DNA of 19,624 bases from Pelagibius sp041565695. Lineage in GTDB: Bacteria; Pseudomonadota; Alphaproteobacteria; Kiloniellales; Kiloniellaceae. Positions 1-7,585 of the stretch are shown here, in pieces (positions within the stretch are counted from its first letter, which is position 1; each line of letters starts with the position of its first letter). The notes below the pieces were generated by a model. That model was not told the origin of the DNA and made no database searches. It saw only the letters and a program-made list of their open reading frames with translations. The stretch spans positions 1 through 19,624 of the forward strand of contig JBFGUI010000043.1 of the NCBI GenBank assembly GCA_041565695.1. Direction: 5' to 3'. The translations under genes were made by a program, and so were the position numbers.

Positions 1-247
1 CCTCCATGCTTCGAATACTGAACCGCAAAAGCCGTCAGGCCGGCGGGACAGCCGAACAGAAATGCGAACGGCAGGAGAGCGGACAGTGCCAGCGGCTTGG
101 CCCGGCGGCCAGCCGGGGAAAGCGCTTGAGCGGATCCGAACAGTCGTAGTAGAAGATGCCGAGACCGCAGGCGCCGAGCAGCAAGGCGGCAACGGCTGGG
201 ATGCGGCGCGCATGCCTGGCGACGGCAAGCCCCAGGTGCACCACTGA
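1..247 (-). other. No clear gene; possible broken membrane-protein fragment
   Basis: Nothing is convincingly coding in the first 283 bases. Reading the minus strand, bases 242 to about 120 give a hydrophobic stretch (RIPAVAALLLGACGLGIFYY). A different minus-strand frame, between about base 80 and the window edge, gives a second one (LALSALLPFAFLFGCPAGL). The two together resemble consecutive membrane helices of one protein whose frame is broken near bases 85-120, or they may be chance in GC-rich DNA. The plus-strand frames are arginine- and proline-rich and look like shadows. I do not recognise a family. Confidence 0.2.
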
Positions 248-283
248 CCCCCAAGAAGGCAGCGCAGGAGAGCACTCACGGCG

Positions 284-1165
284 ATGCGCCCTGACCACGT
301 CACGCAGCTGGCCGAGTGCGCCCGCCTCGCCCACCGCCTGGCGCCCGAGCGCTGCTGGCGCGACGCCGCCACGGGCGAAACCTGCGCCTGGTATCACGGT
401 TTCTGGCCCTTCATGCGCCTGCTCGACTACGGCTCCTCGCCGGAGCTGCACGCGGCCTTCTACCGGGAGGCCCTGGCACCCCTCGCCGACAGCGCCACGC
501 CGGCCCGCGTTCTGGTTTCCGGCGCCGCCGACTTCGCCATGCTGGAGGTCACCCGCGAGGCATTCACCGGCGCCGCCTGCCCGCCGCAGATCACCGTGAC
601 CGACCGCTGCGACACGCCGCTGGCGCTGTGTCGCTGGTTTGCCGAGCGCGAAGGCTTTCCGGTCGAGACCAAGGCGGCCGACATTCTTGCGCTGCGCGAC
701 GACGCCGGCTTCGACGCCATCGTCACCCACTCCTTCCTCGGCAACTACCCGCCGGAGGCGCGCCCGCGGTTGATGCGATCCTGGTTCACTTTGCTGCGTC
801 CCGGCGGCCGGCTCGTCACCATCAACCGCCTGCGCGGCGCCCGGGCGCCGGCCAGCTCCGCCTTCTCCTCCGCAGAGGCCGATGCCTTCATCGCCCGCAT
901 GACGGCCGACCTCGGGCGCTTTCGCGAGCACCTGGACTGCCCCGAGGCGGAGCTCGCCGCCATGGCGCGGACCTACCTGGGCGAGAAGCGCTCCTTCCCG
1001 GTACGCACCCGCGAGGAACTGGCCGACCTCTTCGAAGCGGCCGGCTTCCAGCTCGATGTCTTCGAACAGCTCGAAAGCAGTGACCCGGGGAAACCCCGCC
1101 CCAGCGGCCCCACCATGCCCGGCGGTGCGAAGTATATGAAGGTGGTAGCGCGGCGGCAGTCATAG
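284..1165 (+). CDS. Class I SAM-dependent methyltransferase-like protein
   Basis: This encodes 293 residues with the Rossmann layout of class I S-adenosylmethionine methyltransferases. A strand-turn like motif I lies at residues 75-88 (ARVLVSGAADFAML). An acidic residue in ITVTDRCD (103-110) fits motif II. FDAIVTHSFLGNY (143-155) fits motif IV, and the post-motif LLRPGGRLVTINRLR (170-184) is very typical of the fold. Motif I has the usual glycines partly replaced by alanine, as in some divergent members, so the substrate and even activity are uncertain. The ATG at 284 follows an AGGAG about 13 bases upstream and begins the high-GC coding pattern. The gene stands alone; the next gene begins 179 bases later and has different base composition. 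A small-molecule O- or N-methyltransferase is the likely role, but no substrate can be read from the sequence. Confidence 0.8.
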   Translation: MRPDHVTQLAECARLAHRLAPERCWRDAATGETCAWYHGFWPFMRLLDYGSSPELHAAFYREALAPLADSATPARVLVSGAADFAMLEVTREAFTGAACPPQITVTDRCDTPLALCRWFAEREGFPVETKAADILALRDDAGFDAIVTHSFLGNYPPEARPRLMRSWFTLLRPGGRLVTINRLRGARAPASSAFSSAEADAFIARMTADLGRFREHLDCPEAELAAMARTYLGEKRSFPVRTREELADLFEAAGFQLDVFEQLESSDPGKPRPSGPTMPGGAKYMKVVARRQS

Positions 1166-1344
1166 CCGGTCCTTCCAGCGCGTACCGGGACGGCCTGTTT
1201 TCGGCTTTCGGGCGAATTCCACGCTGTCTGGTTTGGTCTGCCAGCGTCGACCCTGGCGCCAGCACCTCAAAGATCTTGACCCAAGCGCTTCTACCCAAGT
1301 CATGCTATGGTCTTCCTGGCATCGGCAAGCTTGGCAGATCGGCA

Positions 1345-4300
1345 ATGGACATCGGTGCTTGGCTGAAGCGCATCGGCTTCGACGACTACATCGAAGTATT
1401 TGCTGAGAACGGCATCGACGCCGAGATGCTCCTTGAGATTACCAATGAAGACCTCAAGGATATGGGGATTGCCCGCCTCGCTGACAGGAAGCGCCTCCTC
1501 CGGGCTATCGCAGAATTGGATCGGACCGACTCTCCGAGCAGATCCGACATCCCTTCCGCGGTTGCAGCCGGTCGCGAGCTTCGACAGGTCACTGTGCTGT
1601 TCGCGGATCTGTCAGATTTCACCCGGCTCTCCAACACGCTTGGTGCAGAACAGACGCATGCATTGTTGAATCGCTTCTTCAAGGCGGTCGACGACGTCGT
1701 CAAATCCTATGGTGGCACTATCGACAAGCACATCGGCGACGCTGTTATGGCGGTGTTCGGCGTCCCCATTGCACACACAGATGATCCGGAACGCGCCGGC
1801 ATGGCCGCCCTTGAAATTCATAAAGCGATCTGCTCGATTGAACCTCCGCTTAAAGTTCACATCGGCATCGCAAGCGGGCAAGTGGTCGCAAGCGACACAG
1901 GAAGCAGCGTTCTGAACGAGTACACCGTCACCGGCGACAGCGTGAACCTTGCTTCTCGCCTGACCGACTTGGCTGCTCCTTCCGAAACTCTGGTTTCCGA
2001 TGCCGTGAGGGCTGCGATGTCGCCTCGCTTTGAAGGGACATTAATTGGAACTGCAGAGGTAAAGGGACTCCGGCAGCCCACGCCAATCTGGCGCCTTGAG
2101 AAAGTGGCAGCAAGAAATGATCGGCGCGAGCACCCTTTCGTCGGGCGACTGCGGGAACTCAAGCAAATCAGGAGCGCTATTGAAGGCTGCCTCGAAAGCG
2201 GCCTTGGTCAATCAATTTACATTCGCGGCGAAGCGGGGATTGGCAAGACCCGTCTTGTCGAGGAGGCGCAACGACTTGCAGAGGAAATGGGCTTTCAAAC
2301 ACACACAGGACTGGTCCTCGACTTCGGTGTCGCCAAGGGGCAAGACGCCATTCGCGCGCTTGTCCGCAGCCTACTCGACCTCCGTCCGGCGAGCAGCAGG
2401 GATCTCCGACTTGCGACTGCGGCAGCTGCCGTTAACAATGGATTGATTGCCCGGGATCAGCAAATTTATCTGAACGACTTGCTTGATCTCGAGCAACCGC
2501 CGGACCTCAAGTCAATCCATGACGCGATGGATAGCGCAATCCGGATACGCGGTCAGCAGGAAACATTCTCGGCTCTTGTACGAAACCGATGTCAGGCTGC
2601 GCCGCTTCTTCTGAAAGTAGAAGACGTTCACTGGGCAAAGCCCGCGCTTCTGAGCCAGCTCGCCCACCTAGCGGCCACGGTGGGCGATATCGCCGCGGTC
2701 TTGCTGATGACCTCAAGGATTGACAGCGATCAGCTCAACCAGGCCTGGCGCAGTACGGTTGGCGTGACGCCGATCACAACGATTGATCTCGGCCCGTTGA
2801 GATTGACCGAAGCACGGGCGCTTTCACAAGATTTTCCGGGCGTTAGCAGTGCGTTTGCGCAGATTTGTGTTGAGCGCGCTGGTGGCAACCCTCTCTTTCT
2901 TGAGCAGCTCCTTCGAAGCCCGAGTCAATTGGCTGAAAAGGCCGTTCCCGGCTCGATACAAAGTATTGTCCAGGCACGCACTGACACGCTGCCGGCACGA
3001 GACCGAAAAGCTTTGCAATCAGCCTCGGTTTTGGGTCAGCGGTTCGCTGTCGATGCGCTCCGCCACTTGCTGTCAGACGGTAGCTATCAACCCGATATTC
3101 TTATCGCCCACAACCTGGTTCGTCCCTATGGCGACGAACTGATCTTCGCCCATGCCCTAATTCGTGAAGCGATTTACGCGTCGCTTCTTGAATCGCGGCG
3201 AAAGGCGCTGCATGAAATGACCGCGGCTTGGTTTACCGAGCGGGACGCCGTGCTGCGCGCTGAACACCTGTACAAGGCAGCCAGTCCCTCAGCTGCCGAC
3301 GCTTTCCTTGATGCTGCGCAGTGGTTGATTCGAAGGAACCAATATGATCGTGCTGCTGAAGTGACGGAACAGGCGCTTTCCTGTGCCACGACCGCTGTCA
3401 TTCAGCACGCTCTTTTGTGTTTGCAAGGTAGTCTCCGCAGGGAGCTGGGCAACATACCGGGATCCTTGGAGTGCTTTTCCGCTGCAATCGGCAAAGCCGA
3501 CGATGATATCGCCAAATGCGAGGCTTGGATTGGCTTAGCTTTTGCCGAACGCCTGGCAGAGCATTACGCAAATGCCGTTTCTGCATTGCAGAAGGCTGAA
3601 GCCTATGCCGTCAAACACCACCTGGCCAAACAGCTCGCAGAGATTCACTATCACCGCGCCAGTGTCGCTTTTCGCTCCGGCGATCTTGATGGTTGCCTTG
3701 CGCACAGCGAGCGGGCCTTACAAGAAGCCCGGACTGCCAGGTCCTCAGAAAACGAAGCACGTGCCCTCAGCGTCTTGGGCGACGCCTACTACATGCGGGG
3801 TCAAATGATGACCGCGCATAAGAATTATGACCTCTGTGTAGAGAAATCGCGCGAGAACAACTTTGGCCGTGTCGAGGTGGCGAACCTTCACATGCGCGGG
3901 TTGACGCGCTATTTCAAAATGGACCTTGAGGGCGCACTGCGCGACAGCGACCGCTCCGTGGCCATGGCGAAGGCGGTCGGCCAGGATCGCGCTGCAATGA
4001 TTGCGTCGGGGATCAAGGGCGGCATACTTATCGATATGGCTGACTTAAACTCTGCGGAGGAGGCTTTCGAAGCTGCTTTGGAAAAGGCGCGCTATCTCGG
4101 TGCCAGGAGCTACGAACCCTTCAGCTTCGCCAGCCTTGCGAGAATCCGGTATGCTCAGGGTCGGCACAGAGAGTGCCTTGAACTCGCAAGAGAGGCTGTG
4201 GCGATCAGCAGAGAGGTTGGCGCGAGAATCTCCGGGCCGCGGGCGCTGGGAACTCTGGCGCTTTTTACGGATAATGATGCGGAGCGGTGCGACGCCCTGA

Positions 4301-4623
4301 GGGACGGTCAGGCACTGCTCGACGAGGGATGCATCAGCCACCACTATTTCTCCTTCTACCGTGACGGCATGGAGGGCGCGCTGCGGCGCCGCGCGTTCGA
4401 CGAACTCGAGTACTTTGCAGACCGGCTTGATGCCTATACGCGGTCTGAGCCCTCACCTCTAACCGATTTCTTCATCTCTCGCGGCCGCATCCTGGCTGCC
4501 ATCGGGAAAGAAGAATGTGACCAGGCGTGTCTCACCACGCTCCAGAGGCTGAGGGACCAGGCAGCGCACCACGGATTGAGATCCGCATTGCCGGCGTTGA
4601 AAGCGGCTCTAGCGGGAGAGTAA
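1345..4623 (+). CDS. SAM domain-adenylate cyclase-AAA ATPase-TPR regulator
   Basis: A 1092-residue multidomain signalling protein. Residues 1-60 (MDIGAWLKRIGFDDYIEVF onward) match a sterile alpha motif domain. Residues 80-225 are a class III nucleotide cyclase domain with metal aspartates D88 (LFADLSDF) and D132 (IGDAVMAVFG), base-contacting K128 and T194, and transition-state N201 and R205 (DSVNLASRL). It therefore looks catalytically complete, making cAMP as a lysine/threonine-type enzyme. After PFVGR (264-268) comes a STAND/AAA-like ATPase with Walker A GEAGIGKT at 295-302 and Walker B LLLKVEDVHW at 421-430. The C-terminal half is helical and TPR-like. No membrane segment is seen. I chose the ATG at 1345 because the sterile alpha motif begins there; a TTG at 1276 would add 23 residues with no domain character. 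Codon use is clearly less GC-rich than in the flanking genes, suggesting a later arrival. The signal it senses is unknown. Confidence 0.85.
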   Translation: MDIGAWLKRIGFDDYIEVFAENGIDAEMLLEITNEDLKDMGIARLADRKRLLRAIAELDRTDSPSRSDIPSAVAAGRELRQVTVLFADLSDFTRLSNTLGAEQTHALLNRFFKAVDDVVKSYGGTIDKHIGDAVMAVFGVPIAHTDDPERAGMAALEIHKAICSIEPPLKVHIGIASGQVVASDTGSSVLNEYTVTGDSVNLASRLTDLAAPSETLVSDAVRAAMSPRFEGTLIGTAEVKGLRQPTPIWRLEKVAARNDRREHPFVGRLRELKQIRSAIEGCLESGLGQSIYIRGEAGIGKTRLVEEAQRLAEEMGFQTHTGLVLDFGVAKGQDAIRALVRSLLDLRPASSRDLRLATAAAAVNNGLIARDQQIYLNDLLDLEQPPDLKSIHDAMDSAIRIRGQQETFSALVRNRCQAAPLLLKVEDVHWAKPALLSQLAHLAATVGDIAAVLLMTSRIDSDQLNQAWRSTVGVTPITTIDLGPLRLTEARALSQDFPGVSSAFAQICVERAGGNPLFLEQLLRSPSQLAEKAVPGSIQSIVQARTDTLPARDRKALQSASVLGQRFAVDALRHLLSDGSYQPDILIAHNLVRPYGDELIFAHALIREAIYASLLESRRKALHEMTAAWFTERDAVLRAEHLYKAASPSAADAFLDAAQWLIRRNQYDRAAEVTEQALSCATTAVIQHALLCLQGSLRRELGNIPGSLECFSAAIGKADDDIAKCEAWIGLAFAERLAEHYANAVSALQKAEAYAVKHHLAKQLAEIHYHRASVAFRSGDLDGCLAHSERALQEARTARSSENEARALSVLGDAYYMRGQMMTAHKNYDLCVEKSRENNFGRVEVANLHMRGLTRYFKMDLEGALRDSDRSVAMAKAVGQDRAAMIASGIKGGILIDMADLNSAEEAFEAALEKARYLGARSYEPFSFASLARIRYAQGRHRECLELAREAVAISREVGARISGPRALGTLALFTDNDAERCDALRDGQALLDEGCISHHYFSFYRDGMEGALRRRAFDELEYFADRLDAYTRSEPSPLTDFFISRGRILAAIGKEECDQACLTTLQRLRDQAAHHGLRSALPALKAALAGE

Positions 4624-4646
4624 GAATTCTTGCATCCAGTCAGCGG

Positions 4647-4660
4647 AGCCTTTTGAGGCT
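4647..4660 (+). terminator. Weak hairpin after the cyclase gene
   Basis: A perfect 5-bp stem AGCCT-TTTG-AGGCT lies 24 bases after the cyclase stop codon. It is followed by GCG and a G-run rather than a proper T-tract, so it is at best a weak terminator. Confidence 0.2.
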
Positions 4661-4720
4661 GCGTTGGGGGGTTTCTACGCGGTCCTCGTAAGTGCCCGTT
4701 CCACTGAGATTTTCTGAATG

Positions 4721-4747
4721 GCGCCCAGCTTCCCTGACGGTGGGCGC
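4721..4747. repeat. Inverted repeat between convergent genes
   Basis: GCGCCCA (4721-4727) and TGGGCGC (4741-4747) are exact reverse complements with a 13-base loop. They sit in the 171-base gap between the converging cyclase and LanB-like genes. On the plus strand the stem is followed by A residues, and on the minus strand by CATTCAG, so it lacks an intrinsic-terminator T-tract. It could still act as a transcription barrier for either gene. Confidence 0.4.
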
Positions 4748-4794
4748 AAAAAGGAGGAAATTGCGCTCAAGATGGCTTGATCCTTGCCGCCGTT

Positions 4795-7359
4795 TCAAGC
4801 TGCGGCCGGTGACGGTTGCCAAGCCACCGGGTCCACGGCGACAATGCGCAGCTCGCTGGCATAGGTGTCACTCTCGGCATCGGCGAGCCAGGCATTCTTC
4901 GGATTCGGCAGCATCTCGCTTACGCCGACGACGGAATCGACGCCAATGATCTCGACTGCGCGGCGCACCAGTTTCGCAAGGATCTCGACCGAGACCGGGC
5001 TCACGAGGTCGACATAGACCGGCTTGTACTCCTGGGGAACGCGGATAAAGACCCAGCGCGGCAGGTCGAATTGCCGTGCCCAGCGCCGCGCGGCAATGAA
5101 CCGTTCCGTCTCCGTCTTCTCAAATGCGAAGCCCAGCTCGCGGCAGATGAAGCGCCAGGATTCCCGCCTCACGACCAGAGAATCAATAATAATCCGCGGC
5201 GTGTGCGGCATCGGCGGCAGCAGCTTGAATTCCGTGAAGCCTTCTCGCCACAGCAGGCGCTCGAAGTAAACCAGCGCTGGAAAGCTGTAGCGCCGATCTC
5301 GGCTGCGCACCACCAGCCCCGCAGGGGAGTCCTCGATCACGAGGTCCGCTAGCCGGAGAACCCCGTCTCCGCTGCGCCAGGTTGGGCTGCCGTCCCGTGC
5401 CAGCAGAAAATCGTCTGACAAAAAGGGTTCCCACACCTTGCGATGCCCCACGAATCCAGGCGTGGTCACACGGTAGATCTGGGCTTGGTCGATATCCCGC
5501 CGATAAGCCTCGACGAGCTCCGCGGGGTGGGGATGCAATGCGCGGATCACCTGACGCATCAGCATGGTATCCGTGACGTGGACTTCCCCCAATACGCAGA
5601 GATAGCGGCTCGGTTTGCCTTGCTGGTCTTTTCCCACGCCAATCAGGATGTCGGCGGAGTGGTGGCGCGCGCCGGGCCAGCCGGGACCCGGCGCATCGAA
5701 GGCAGACGCAACTCTGTCTCGGAGATCGTCGGCCAAAAGCAGCACTTCCCGGTCGGACGATTCGACGGCCAGGATCTCCGCCCACTTGCCGGCCAACTCG
5801 TCGGCGACCTGGCGCACGATGCCTGGAAGAGACGGATCGCCTCGCTCGAAGACAAAGTCCAGGGCCCCGACAGGGACGCTTTCCGGCGCGAAACGGGCCT
5901 CCAGCGCCGAAAAGACCTGTCTCAGCCGGCTCTCGAAGCGCGTCGCAATGGCGTGACTGAACCACCGTGCACTCTGCAAGATCAGGGCGAGCGGCGGAGC
6001 GATTCGCTCTCGTACGTCCGGTCCGACTTCAAGCGTCGTCCCGCGTCGGCAATCTTCGTAGACGAGGGTGCGTCCCGCGTAGACCTGGCCTTGATGCTGG
6101 TAGGCACTCCGCCCCGTGATCCGCGTGAATACGGATTCGAGCCGGCCGAAAGCCGCATCCAGGGCCTCGGCCTGCCCCGCCGCGGCAGCGACGGCATCGC
6201 GGGCAGCAACCAATTCCTCGAGCGGCTGCAGAAGCCGCGATCGCAGCTCGGGATCACCGATCCGAACCAGGATTTCTCTCAGGCTGGCTTCGGGATCTGG
6301 CCCGACCGGCACGTTGAGAGACCAGTTCACCAGACCGTGTTCGACCGCTCGATTGAGGACGGCAAATACGTCCTGATCGCTGTTAAGGCTGCAGTCGGGA
6401 TCGGCGACAAGACGAGCGGCAATATCTCTTGCCGCGGTCACTCCGTCGCAGACCATAAGCGCCTGAATCGCATGCGGGAGGATCTGCCTTTGCCCCCCCT
6501 GCGCATCGATCAGCACATGGCCCTCAATTCTCCGGCTGGCATCGAGGCGGGGCGCAAGCCACGGCCTGAGGTCGGGAAGCGCAGAAAGTGCTTCGGCAAG
6601 GGCCGCAAGCGACCAGTATTCCAGATGGATGCTGCGGGCAGTCAGGAATTCCGCTTCTGGGCGCTGAGCCAGACTCGGACCGCGATCGACCCATGTTCCC
6701 CAAGCGAGCGGACCGAAAAAACCGATCGTTTCGTTCTTGGCGCAGTAGCGCTGAAGATAATTGGCAACAAGCTGCTCATGACGGCGAGCCACTCGATTCC
6801 TGCTCGCCGCAGGCATCCGCAACAGAACATCGATACTCTCACTGAGAACCCGGCGGTTCTGCCAAGTGACCGCCTCCCGAAAGCGCGAGTCGCGACCGAC
6901 CTCACGCAGGTAGTCTGAAACCCGGACGAGCGCTTCAGCGACGGCCGTCTCCGCGGAGACCCTGGCCGCATTCGCCCGCTCCTTGGCGGCCGCCATTTCC
7001 ACGATCAAGGGATCCAGTTCGGCGATGCCGGGGTCTGACTCCGGGCTGCGGCCCCTTGACAGCCGCCGGCGGGCCCGCCGCAGCGCTCTCAGGGTCTCTC
7101 CATCGGCAGCCCTCGACAGGGCGTCGAGGCGCTCCATCACCCGATCGTGCGCCTGCTCGCTGGCGGCGGAGCGCTCCAGGTACGCCTCAACTGCCGCGGC
7201 GGCTTCCGGCGCGGCAAGCCGTGCCAGCCCCGCGATCGGGAAGCCGGCGCCGCGCAGACAGAAGGTTCGCCAGGTTTTCCAGCCGTCGGCCAAGTCGGTC
7301 AGATGGGATCCCTCGACATCCGGCTGAGAAGGAGTTTCCGGCTTTCGCTTTACAGACAT
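4795..7359 (-). CDS. Split-type LanB-family (lantibiotic dehydratase) protein
   Basis: An 854-residue protein of the LanB family. In RiPP pathways the N-terminal part of such enzymes uses aminoacyl-tRNA, classically glutamyl-tRNA to glutamylate Ser/Thr of a precursor. Family features visible are the start WKTWRTFCLRGAGFPIAGLA (27-46), the signature RYCAKNETIGFFGPLAWGTW (204-223), and a C-terminal block with PRIIIDSLVVRRESWRF, LPRWVFIRVPQEYKPVYVDL and SEMLP. The chain ends soon after YASELRIVAVD, without the roughly 300-residue elimination domain of full-length LanB such as NisB (about 990 residues). Its length fits the glutamylation half of split LanBs (thiopeptide type) or the peptide aminoacyl-tRNA ligases (PEARLs). 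The first Met is the only sensible start, yet I see no good ribosome binding site before it. No elimination partner, cyclase, protease or exporter is visible here. GC is lower than in the right-hand core. The family call is firm; the reaction is inference. Confidence 0.85.
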   Translation of the reverse strand: MSVKRKPETPSQPDVEGSHLTDLADGWKTWRTFCLRGAGFPIAGLARLAAPEAAAAVEAYLERSAASEQAHDRVMERLDALSRAADGETLRALRRARRRLSRGRSPESDPGIAELDPLIVEMAAAKERANAARVSAETAVAEALVRVSDYLREVGRDSRFREAVTWQNRRVLSESIDVLLRMPAASRNRVARRHEQLVANYLQRYCAKNETIGFFGPLAWGTWVDRGPSLAQRPEAEFLTARSIHLEYWSLAALAEALSALPDLRPWLAPRLDASRRIEGHVLIDAQGGQRQILPHAIQALMVCDGVTAARDIAARLVADPDCSLNSDQDVFAVLNRAVEHGLVNWSLNVPVGPDPEASLREILVRIGDPELRSRLLQPLEELVAARDAVAAAAGQAEALDAAFGRLESVFTRITGRSAYQHQGQVYAGRTLVYEDCRRGTTLEVGPDVRERIAPPLALILQSARWFSHAIATRFESRLRQVFSALEARFAPESVPVGALDFVFERGDPSLPGIVRQVADELAGKWAEILAVESSDREVLLLADDLRDRVASAFDAPGPGWPGARHHSADILIGVGKDQQGKPSRYLCVLGEVHVTDTMLMRQVIRALHPHPAELVEAYRRDIDQAQIYRVTTPGFVGHRKVWEPFLSDDFLLARDGSPTWRSGDGVLRLADLVIEDSPAGLVVRSRDRRYSFPALVYFERLLWREGFTEFKLLPPMPHTPRIIIDSLVVRRESWRFICRELGFAFEKTETERFIAARRWARQFDLPRWVFIRVPQEYKPVYVDLVSPVSVEILAKLVRRAVEIIGVDSVVGVSEMLPNPKNAWLADAESDTYASELRIVAVDPVAWQPSPAAA

Positions 7360-7377
7360 CGCTCAAGGAGTCGAGAG

Positions 7378-7497
7378 ATGAATACTAATGTATGGCTTTG
7401 CATGGTAGGAGCCGCAAGGAGGTGGCGCCGGAAATGTTCCAACCGTTATCGCCTGAACCCAACTGCCGACCCGATGGCCAGCGGCGCATCGCTGTAG
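7378..7497 (+). CDS. Possible small peptide divergent from the LanB-like gene
   Basis: A 39-codon ORF begins with ATG at 7378, eight bases after a strong AAGGAG (7365-7370), and ends with TAG at 7497. Its start is only 18 bases from the LanB-like start on the other strand. The peptide opens MNTNVWLCMVGAARRWRRK and is strongly basic in the middle, with one further Cys and several Ser/Thr in its second half. The ribosome binding site is its main support. Against it, the ORF fills the space where the LanB-like promoter and leader should lie, it overlaps another tiny ORF on the opposite strand, and I recognise no precursor family. It could be a leader peptide, a RiPP substrate or chance. Confidence 0.2.
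   Translation: MNTNVWLCMVGAARRWRRKCSNRYRLNPTADPMASGASL
7385..7489 (-). CDS. Possible 34-residue ORF upstream of the LanB-like gene
   Basis: This small ORF reads in the same direction as the LanB-like gene and stops 25 bases before its start codon. The peptide starts MRRWPSGRQLGSGDNGWN and ends in a segment with Ser, Thr and one Cys, so its position and residues would suit a modification substrate. No ribosome binding site precedes the ATG, and it lies almost wholly antisense to the better-supported ORF at 7378-7497. Probably chance, but recorded because a substrate for the neighbouring enzyme is otherwise missing. Confidence 0.12.
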   Translation of the reverse strand: MRRWPSGRQLGSGDNGWNISGATSLRLLPCKAIH

Positions 7498-7514
7498 CTT
7501 CTAGAATAGCTACA
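7493..7514. promoter_or_regulatory. Perfect 7-8-7 palindrome, operator-like
   Basis: TGTAGCT (7493-7499) and AGCTACA (7508-7514) are exact reverse complements around the 8-base centre TCTAGAAT. The site lies 134 bases upstream of the LanB-like start, in the most AT-rich part of the intergenic region. The size and symmetry (22 bases) fit a dimeric regulator, including the LuxR, GntR or LysR families, but no specific consensus is matched. No T-tract follows on either strand, so a terminator is unlikely. Confidence 0.4.
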
Positions 7515-7531
7515 TCAACGCTAATATCCTA

Positions 7532-7547
7532 GGCGCTTGAGAGCGCC
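7532..7547 (-). terminator. Hairpin downstream of the receiver gene
   Basis: GGCGCT-TGAG-AGCGCC is a perfect 6-bp stem with a 4-base loop, 39 bases past the stop of the minus-strand response regulator. The sequence after it on the minus strand (TAGGATATTAG) is only mildly T-rich, so this is a weak intrinsic terminator candidate separating the kinase/receiver unit from the LanB-like gene. Confidence 0.3.
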
Positions 7548-7585
7548 GCGGAGGCTGGCGCGCAGCGGCGTCGCCGCCCGGCGCT

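Noticed and set aside
1276..1311. TTGACC followed by CATGCTATGGT as a promoter for the cyclase gene
   Set aside because: With normal 16-18 base spacing the -10 position reads GTCATG or TCATGC; the better TATGGT is 24 bases away.
4640..4822. 60-codon minus-strand ORF just downstream of the LanB-like gene, considered as a precursor peptide
   Set aside because: It needs a TTG start overlapping the end of the enzyme gene, lacks a ribosome binding site, and its sequence is not precursor-like.
5443..6918. Long plus-strand open frame of 491 codons antisense to the LanB-like gene
   Set aside because: It is a shadow: low-complexity composition, no family motifs, and the minus strand encodes a clear LanB-family protein over the same bases.
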